Under the pieces are notes generated by a model, which was not told the DNA's origin, made no database searches, and saw only the letters and a program-made list of their open reading frames with translations. A program made the translations under genes and the position numbers. A DNA stretch of 64,000 bases from contig NC_081409.1 of assembly GCF_030272615.1 (NCBI RefSeq), positions 210,165,190 to 210,229,189 of the forward strand, written 5' to 3'. The stretch's first letter is position 1. Every line of letters begins with the position of its first letter. The stretch comes from Cryptomeria japonica (lineage: Eukaryota > Streptophyta > Pinopsida > Cupressales > Cupressaceae). This document shows positions 56,491-64,000 of the stretch, in pieces.

Positions 56491-56952
56491 GGCCCTACTG
56501 AACTAGATTTTTGGCAATCCAATCAACTCCTCAAGATCTACGTCCACATAAAATTTCAGCCGAATCGGACAACCGAGTCAAAAGTTATGAACCCGGCGAA
56601 GTCCTTGCATTACAATCTGGAGAGAGGGAGTCAAGAACCATGGATGAGACAAGGCCAGGGCTTTATAAAGCGTCCTAGAAGGGTTCAGAGGAGCACAAGA
56701 AGCACGATCCAACACAAAGGGTGCTCTAGGAGTATGGACCATCATAATAGAAACAAAACCTACCAATGAGATAGGGGCCACATGAGTCGAACTGAAATGA
56801 GCCATTAAGCAAGAGTAGTAGTAGAAGAGGGGGGCATGTAGATTCTAAGGAGAACCCAAACTAGAGTCTAACTCCACTGGGAAGACCATGAGATGACACC
56901 ATTCAACATCTTTCTAGCAAGTAGGAGAAGAGTGAAGTCAAGAACAACGAGG

Positions 56953-57857
56953 ACAAGAAGAGGTTGAATTCCTAGTTGCAAGACAACATCTACACTTGAA
57001 CAGGATCCCTTTATAGTCTAGGATCTATCTATATTGCAACTCATCAAACTTAAGGGTGATCTAAAGAGTAAGTAATTTGCATAGATCCAAATCCACCATA
57101 ATTCTTTCATAGGAGGCATGCAAAAAAGGCTAGTATTGGGGTCAAATTTGATGGAGTGGTCACCTTGTTGCCAATAGATTCGTAGGCAAAGAAACACCAA
57201 CAGTGAAGGGGAAGGTCGGGGAACCTAACACGCGTAGGGGAAAACTCAAAAGGGTCCACCAAGGGATTGAAGGAGGTGTCCAAGGGTGAAGTGACAAAGT
57301 ATGTGAACCTCATTTACAAACACTTAGCGATAGAACAACATCCCTATCATCTGTAGTATCAAAGAAAATCACAAAGAAACCATAAGCACAAGGATAAATT
57401 TCCACTTTACCCAACACCAATGGATTCTGGTACTCAGAGATTCAGGAGTGCAGTGATAGAAGAAATGGACATAGATGATTAAATCTACTCATAAGTATTA
57501 GCTTCTCAAAATATAAAATGCATTCCAACACCTCCTTCACCAAAACTACCTCCAAAATAGAGGAGGCACATGAGAGACATTTTGCACAGTTTGGACAAAA
57601 GGTCCCCTTAAGGGTTTATGGAGGAGATCTACAAAGCGATTTTTTAGTGGAGAGTTAACAAAGGTGTTTGTAGTGGAAGCAATAGGTTCCATTTTTTGCA
57701 AAGGGAATGACTCCAAGTTTGAAACGTCAACAACCAATTTGCAAACATGAGAAACATTAACAAGGAATATGTTACCATGAGAGTCGTTTCTCCCAGTCAC
57801 CATGGGTGGGAGATAGTGGTTTGAATTCGAAGAGTGGGATGATGAGCAAGAAGCCAT
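56953..57857 (-). pseudogene. LINE ORF1-like protein with DUF4283 and zinc knuckle, broken
   Basis: Minus-strand sense with at least three frameshifts. A Ser-rich N-terminus starts at 57857 (MASCSSSHSSNSNHYLPPMV). The DUF4283 nucleic-acid-binding core follows: VEIYPCAYGFFVIFFDTTDD near 57340-57400, LHPWTPPSIP and PLVDPFEFSP near 57220-57290, then VRFPDLPLHCW and YESIGNKV near 57170-57235. DYKGILFKC near 56990-57020 leads into a degenerate CCHC (CRCCLATRNSTSSC, 56953-56994) that has lost its Gly-His. DUF4283 plus CCHC is the ORF1 layout of plant L1-type LINEs. No ORF2 follows it, so this is an isolated fragment. The call rests on motif reading. Confidence 0.65.
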
Positions 57858-58047
57858 GTGTGGGAAGATTATTAAATATGGGTATGCTAGTTATTGTATT
57901 GATGTATTCATTAAATTTTATTAGTTGGTAACAAATGAATCAACTAGAAATCATAATTAAAAATAATTTGACCAAATTTTCTATTGCATATTTTTTTAAT
58001 TCTTTAAAATATAAAATTACTTTACTGAATAACACATATTATTATTG

Positions 58048-58665
58048 ATAAAATCTTTTCACTATTTAGTTTGACTACAAAATAGGAAATAGTGGAGCCA
58101 CTTGGTTTATGTCACTTTATTAAAAAAATTGAAATGAATTAATTGTGTTTAGTTGATATTAAATGATCTAATGATAGAGAGGAATTAAAGTATGATGAAT
58201 AGTTTTTATATATTTTTTTTTAATTTTTTAAAAATATATATAAAAAATTATCTCTGATTTACATTTTTTTCACTTGTCTTTCTGTGCACATTTTTTATGT
58301 TCTCTACTCTAATATGAAATGATCATAAAGAAGATCGATAATATATATTATAACAATGTTAGAATCTTTTCACTATTTAATTTGACTGCAAAACATGCGA
58401 TGGTGGAGCCAATTAATTTTGTATCATGTTTAATTTTATTCAATGAAATGACTTCATTTTGTTTAGTTAGTATCAAATGAACTAATGATAGAAGAGAATT
58501 AAAATAAGTTGAATGGTTTTTGTATCTATATTTTTGTTGGCAAAACTATTTTAAAATCTAAAATAATTTTATTTATGATTTCCAATTTTCTCACTTATTT
58601 TTCAATCCATGTGCTCAAAGTATCTACTTTTAAATGAACTAACATTAAAGAAGAATTAATGTTAA
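58048..58665 (+). repeat. Tandem duplication, period about 310 bp
   Basis: The unit beginning AATCTTTTCACTATTTAGTTTG at 58050 recurs at 58364, and both continue through GTGGAGCCA, TTTAGTT, TAATGATAGA and CTTTTAATATGAA-like ends. The copies are diverged. Confidence 0.75.
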
Positions 58666-60308
58666 ATGTTTGGATTTTCTATGATCTATTTATTTTTATT
58701 ATTAGGAGGAACCACAATGCATATGAATTAAGTGGAATCGGAAATCATCATTGTTTATGGAACTTGATTGAATATAAAGAATATTTGAGATTATTTACCT
58801 TCATATTTATGTATATCATTGTTCGAAGTAAGTAAAAGGGAAAGGATATTTAGTAGCATTATTTTTCAAGTGTCTATGATCAAATTGGTAAGAGTATCAT
58901 ATGAGATAAAGTGAAATCAATTTTTTACATTGAAACATACAATTTTTCTAATTATAATTTGTTGGAAAACTATAAGTAATTCAAAAATAAAAGATTATTT
59001 GATATGAAGATTTTTTTTAATTTGAATTGTATTTTTTACATTCCATGTTTAGATGATGAAAAAAATAATGATACAATTTATATTTTTTAAATTTTTGGTT
59101 CTTTAATCAAATATTAGGGAGGATGATTTCTTGAAGAAATATTTGACTATTTTTTAAGGCTATTTTGGTATCTATTCTCTATTTTTCTCCTTTGATACTT
59201 TTTAAATATATGAAACCAAATATTTTGTTGCATCTTATCCATATAGATTTATATCCTTTTGAACATTAGAACAAAGTTACAGAGTAACTCTCAATGAAAA
59301 GGAGTTAATCATTTTCTTATTATTATATATGGTTAGGGGTGTTCCTATTTTAGTACATATTTATAGGAAAAATATTGTTTCTTTTATCTTCAAAATTTAT
59401 CTTGATAGTTTTCAACATTGGAAAAATAAGTTATATATAAGAAAATCTCCCTCTTTAGATTGTTGTCATTACTTAAGGAAAATCTATTTAGCCCATCAAA
59501 TAGAATTCTTAACAGATAGATTCAATTACAAATTTATAATCCATAGATATAAATCACATGCTAAGTCATTCCAAAGTAATTAAAAAAGAAACAATTTTTT
59601 TTATTTATATTCCTAGTAAGAATGATCTCAAAAGAATACAGTTCATAGTTTTTCACTTGAAATTCTCATGTTTGATATTCAAAATCTTTGAGATCTCTTA
59701 GAAAAAAACCTACTAGGATAGTCATATCAGGTTGTGATCAAGGTGGCTTGTTAATATATAGTTTATAAGAACCATTTTAACATTGTCCTTAATCGAACTA
59801 TATTTTTAAATAGATTTTTTACTTTTCGATCCATAAATTGCTATGGGGGTAGAATAATTAGAAAATATATTCCATCATTTTAGAAATAAATTATGCAACC
59901 ATTTGATCAGCTATTAATGTCTTATGTTGGGTTAGAAAGCATAGGCCCTCAAAGCCATCAAAAGCATGCTCAATTGAGTGAAGGATAGAATATGATTTGA
60001 ATGAGAAATATAGAAGTTTTTTTTTTTATATTATTTTTTTAATGTCACCTGAAAACAAGGAGATCACTTGCTTAGAATCCTCACATAGACATTCTTTGGT
60101 GATGTCAAAGATCCGAAGTGTGTACCTATAATGTGGTTGCAACTTGCATATTAAATTGGTTAATCACAACAAAGACCATTTATTTCATTCAATCACAAAC
60201 ACAATGTCCAATTGCTAGAATTCCCCACTATTTTATACTGAGAACTAGGATGAAGTTTTCCAAAAAAAACTCCATTATTTTACCATAAAAAATGTTGTCA
60301 ACACACTA
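58666..60308. other. AT-rich sequence without a supportable gene
   Basis: No gene, RNA or repeat boundary is recognised. An 84-codon plus-strand frame at 59329-59583 has no motif and its composition is that of the surrounding AT-rich DNA. Confidence 0.5.
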
Positions 60309-60571
60309 TTTTTTTTTTATATTGCATATAAGGGGAAAAAAACTGTTACAAAAGCTAGGAACAAAATGGTCAGAGATATGTATACATCGACTGCAAATCC
60401 AGTAACAAACTACCTACATCCTAATTTGAAACTAGGACGCAGATATAGAAGACTACTTCGGACTATATACAAAAAATTCACAAAGTTATGCATATATGAC
60501 TAGAATACATATGTTTCAATAAAAAATTTACAAAATGCTCATGTTTGAAGTACTGAATTGCTAAGGCCAGA

Positions 60572-61449
60572 TCACATCAGCATCTGCTCTTGACCTGTTT
60601 CCATCCAGGTCATCCACCCTAGGGGACCCTCCATCCACACAACTTGTTTGCCTTCAAGTAATTGTGAGAGCATCTGAATCTGGTCTTTAACTAGATCTCT
60701 GACTTTGGCAACCTCTAGTCCAAGGCTCTCCATTGCTAGATCAACATCTTGTTTTCCTCTTGCTGCCTGCCTCCATTTGTATCCATTCTCCATCTCATGA
60801 AGGTACATCTTTGCATTTCCATCCTTAATGAATCTAAGGAATTTGTGCTTCTCAATATTCATTGTCATAGAGACCTGCAAAAAACTGCGGTGTAGGGTGA
60901 GTCCACGAAATGACTCAGTAAGGGCCCTAACTATACCTTGGAATTTGTATTCATTTCTGATTTTCTATATATACCATAAAATTTCAATGGAAAGAATATA
61001 CCAAAATAAGTTAGTATCCTTTTTCAAACCCTTAATATACCCAATTAAAACATCGAGCACAGTAAACTGGTTAGGAATAGAAATACCAAATAACAACCAA
61101 ATTTCTCTAGCTATACTACATTTAAAGAAAATGTGCCTAATAGACTCAGGAACCTTGCACACATTACAAATATCACAATTATTATGATCTTTTATGAAAG
61201 GCATCTTATTTATTATCATCAGTGATTTAAAGCATTTTTCCTTGGGCATAATAGGACTACTCCATAGTCGTGAAAATACCTTCTGCCACTGTTTCACTGA
61301 AAATTCAGCAAACTAGAGCTTTTTAACATATAGTATAATGGATTCATCATAAGTTAGAGTATTATAAATATTAATATCTTTGATATTGGACATAGGGATA
61401 GTATTATTCCACATAAAATCCTTACAATTTTCATTACTACTCTTGCAAT
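60572..61449 (-). pseudogene. LINE ORF2 zf-RVT domain and C-terminal tail
   Basis: The zinc-binding reverse transcriptase domain is visible at 60965-61297: WQKVFSRLWSSPIMPKEKCF, CDICNVCKVPESIRHIFFKC with its Cys/His set. A stop follows near 60963, and the same frame continues into a 102-codon piece (60572-60880) ending MDMETGQ-like residues before TGA. That tail contains WRQAARGKQDVDLAMESLGL, which looks like a helical C-terminal extension. The 3' untranslated region runs from 60571 to the poly(A) tract. Confidence 0.82.
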
Positions 61450-62204
61450 TCTTGGTCAACTAAAGGTTTGTGCATCCTTTTTTCATCATGTTATAGGTTC
61501 GCTTATGGGAATCTTGCAACTCAAATCTACCTTAAGGGTTTCCCAACTAAGCAGCCTGTCATCCTCAATAATATCTCTAAAGAAGAAAATGCCTTTAGCG
61601 GCCTAGGATTTAGCAAAGTACCCTTGCGTAAGAGCAAGAGGTCTAGAAGAGTGAAGGAGGTTCGACCAAATGGATCTATCCCCATGAATGAAGTCATTGT
61701 TTCTGACCCTATTATTGTTGATGAAAGGTCTAATAGTTTCCCAGGCTTTCCAAATAGACTTAAAGACACTCGAGCCCTGCACTGAGACTTCAAAGTCTCC
61801 AGCCACTAGGTCACAAAGGTACGGATTTCCAAGATCTGGCCTTTTTAGGGACAACTCTCAGGATGTTGTTTCTTACCAAAAATTTTCATGGTTCATTACC
61901 ATCAAATGCCTGAAAGATTCATTTTTCTACAAGTGCAGTCCCTTGAATTCTCAAATATTTTAACCGAAATCCTCCCAGACTCTTTTCTATGTGGCACCAC
62001 TCCCATTTAACAGAGTGAATCTTTTTATTTCCCTTTCAGACCATAGTAAATTCCTAATGGCTTTTTGTATTTCTAGGATTTGATAGTTGGAGAACATCCA
62101 CACCGAGGAGTAATAGATGTTGTAGGAAGATAAAAAATTTTGGCACATCTACACTCTTCTGGTGAGCAAAAGATACCTATTATTCTACTTATTGAGCTTC
62201 TTGT
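61450..62204 (-). pseudogene. LINE ORF2 linker between reverse transcriptase and zf-RVT
   Basis: Sense moves among frames. A recognisable conserved piece is at 61603-61790, with WKAWETIRPFINNNRVRNND, HGDRSIWSNLLHSSRPLALT. At least two frameshifts and two stops make it non-coding. Confidence 0.7.
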
Positions 62205-62636
62205 CTATCTTGCTTCTAACCCATAACCACATTTGTTTGAGAGATGGTGAGATGGCAAAAGGAATTCCCAAATATCTGACAATCTTGTTAGGTCCCCCCA
62301 TTGGACCCCAAACTGTTGCAACCACTCTGGAGGTTGTTCCTTCCAACCAAGCATGGTGGATTTGACCTGAGATATTTTAGCTCCTGAAATCTCTCCTAAA
62401 AACTTAATTTTGCACTCCAATGCCTCCACATTTGTTTTAGTGAGTTCGATAAAGAGTGTAGTGTCATCAACAAACTGTGCATTAATCATCTCAGATCCTT
62501 TAGGAAGTTTAACACCTTCTACTTTAAGGGAGATGGTAAAATCTCTTAGGATATAGTAAAGGGCATCTGAAGCAATAACAAAGAGAGCAGGGGCTAGAGG
62601 GCAACCTTGTCTAATAGACCTGCTGAGTTTGATAAT
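62205..62636 (-). pseudogene. LINE ORF2, reverse transcriptase catalytic core
   Basis: Continues in frame after one stop: RQGCPLAPALFVIASDALYY, then AQFVDDTTLFIEL with the catalytic pair in F-V-D-D (62463-62474), where L1 enzymes usually have F/Y-A-D-D. Then LGEISGAKISQVKSTMLGWK. It remains a plausible active site apart from the Val. Confidence 0.88.
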
Positions 62637-64000
62637 CTAAGAGAGGGAACCATTAATTTTCACCTGGGTCGATCCATCTTTGAGGAGAATCTTCACCCAT
62701 TTACAGAATTCCACTGGAAAACCAAAGGCTTCTAACATCATCAGAATGAACTCCCATTCCACCCTATTATATGCCTTCTCAAAGTCTAGAAGGAACATGA
62801 CCGCATTTTGACCTGATATCTTTACCCAGTCCATAGCCTCCCAACTGGTGATTAAATTTTCAAGGATGAATCTTCCCTTAATGAACCCTATTTGTGTGGG
62901 ACAAATGAACTTAGGCAGTAAATTTTCTAACCTAATAGCAAGAGTTTTAGCCAGTATTTTATAGGAAACATTGAGGAGCGTTATTGGTCTCCAATTTTTA
63001 ATAAGAGACTTGACCCCTTCTTTGGGTAACAACGTAATAGTCCCTTTACTGAGAAGTTCACCTAGGGAACCAGTCTCAAAGGCCTCTGAATAAAGTTCAT
63101 GAAGGTCTTGACAAATCCACTCCTCATTAGCTTTATAAAATTTAACAGGCAGACTATCCAGGCCCGGAGTTTTGTCATTGCTCAGGTTTCTAATAGCAAC
63201 TTTCAACTCTTCCATCGAGATAGAACCCCTCAACACTTGAGCATCCTCTATGGAAATCTTAGTGTGAATAATAGCTCTGCACTTCTCTCTAGCTCCCCGA
63301 GAATTAATGGAATCTTCTGAGGAGAAGAGGCCTATATAATACTGATAAAAAGCCTCCTTAATATCATCTAGTGCCGCAACCTCTTTATTATCCATCCAAA
63401 TCCTATTAATTTTATCTCTAAATTGATTTTGCTTCAACATATTGAAGAAGAATTTAGATCCTTTGTCACCGAATTGCATCCATTGAGTTCGAGCCCTGAT
63501 CATAGCCCCTCTAATCTTATATTGTTGGTGCTTCCTCAAAGTATCCCTTACCTGGGCTACTTTGTATGAAAGTTCTACTCTGTTAGGACTATCTTGGATC
63601 TCTGCCTCACATTGGTGTACTTCATCAGAAAGCAATTTCTCCTTCCACCTATAGTCTTTAGCTTTCTTTTGCCCTATAGTTTGCAGAAGTGCCTGCCAGC
63701 TTTTGACATTTTGGTTCCATCTACTTATGTTAGAACTCAACTCTTTATTGCCTTTGTTGAACAATCTAAAAATTTGTAATGCTATCAACACATTCGGTTC
63801 CTTTAGTAAATTGGTGTTTAGGAAGAATTTATCTCATTCATTTCCTTGCCTCTCTGATGAGTCTCTGACTCTAATCTGAGAGATGACCGGGTGATGGTCC
63901 AAGAGTGAGGTCGGCCAAACTATCACAATGTTACCCTTCTTATCTGGTTCAAAGGAGAATTGCTCTTTGTCAATGTAGAACCTGTCCAGCCTATAGTAGA
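62637..64000 (-). pseudogene. LINE ORF2, endonuclease C-terminus to reverse transcriptase N-half
   Basis: At the right edge the minus strand reads YRLDRFYIDKE, then LLDHHPVISQIRV (SDHxP-type motif of the APE endonuclease), a stop near 63840 and a 384-codon frame (62637-63791). It contains an RxxWxxxGDxxSKFFF linker, LSNDKTPGLDSLPVKFY, PKEGVKSLIKNWRPITLLN, QIGFIKGRFILENL and FLLDFEKAYNRVEW with one catalytic Asp. It ends at a stop at 62637 just before the segment SRSIRQGCPLAPALF, which is preserved in the same frame. The Met at 63791 is internal. Confidence 0.9.

Larger units (their letters stand above)
60309..64000 (-). mobile_element. L1-type LINE, 3' part, truncated by window edge
   Basis: Minus-strand non-LTR retrotransposon ORF2 with endonuclease tail, reverse transcriptase and zf-RVT domain, ending with a run of ten A residues (60309-60318 on the minus strand) that fits a LINE poly(A) tail. 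The 5' part, including ORF1, lies beyond 64000. Confidence 0.88.

Noticed and set aside
59329-59583. An 84-codon plus-strand open frame
   Set aside because: No neighbours, no motif, and composition equal to the surrounding AT-rich DNA.

Overview
This window is transposon-dominated nuclear DNA of a plant with a large, repeat-rich genome. I recognise no intact host gene, rRNA or tRNA. The evidence for a plant is a dual-RNase H Tat-lineage Ty3 element, two chromodomain Ty3 elements, a Tnt1-type Ty1/copia element, a Sirevirus-like copia derivative, a CACTA transposon, an L1-type LINE, and captured pieces of two plant-specific gene families (PPR and DRM methyltransferase). The size and depth of nesting would fit a gymnosperm, but that is inference.

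Layout. The outermost unit is a minus-strand Sirevirus-like LTR element. Its 5' LTR is at 51577-52828 and part of its 3' LTR is at 1-439. It carries a coiled-coil/zinc-knuckle gag and a long charged second reading frame, with no pol seen. Two insertions split it. The first is a 16.5 kb plus-strand Tat-lineage element (3050-19554) with a perfect 5-bp target duplication, GCATG. The second is a chromovirus array (19950-48989) arranged LTR-A-LTR-B-LTR. Copy A carries a minus-strand Tnt1-like copia element (21652-26626). Copy B is split inside integrase by a 9.75 kb CACTA transposon (36726-46477) with TTT target duplications.

The CACTA element is the most interesting object. I see no transposase in it. 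It carries an eroded antisense PPR fragment and at least six fragments of a DRM-type de novo DNA methyltransferase, identified by the permuted motif order (X directly before I). The fragments form three head-to-head foldbacks, the largest with two arms of about 1.09 kb around a 64-bp spacer. If transcribed, it would give long hairpin RNA matching the enzyme of the RNA-directed DNA methylation pathway that represses transposons.

Right of the Sirevirus-like LTR, 52829-56500 is AT-rich with no supportable gene. A broken LINE ORF1 (DUF4283 plus zinc knuckle, minus strand) lies at 56950-57857. A 310-bp tandem duplication lies near 58050-58665. The right end (60309-64000) is a minus-strand L1-type LINE ORF2, cut by the window edge. 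Nearly all coding regions are broken, and A/B comparison shows that several stops arose by C-to-T or G-to-A change, as expected of old methylated transposons.
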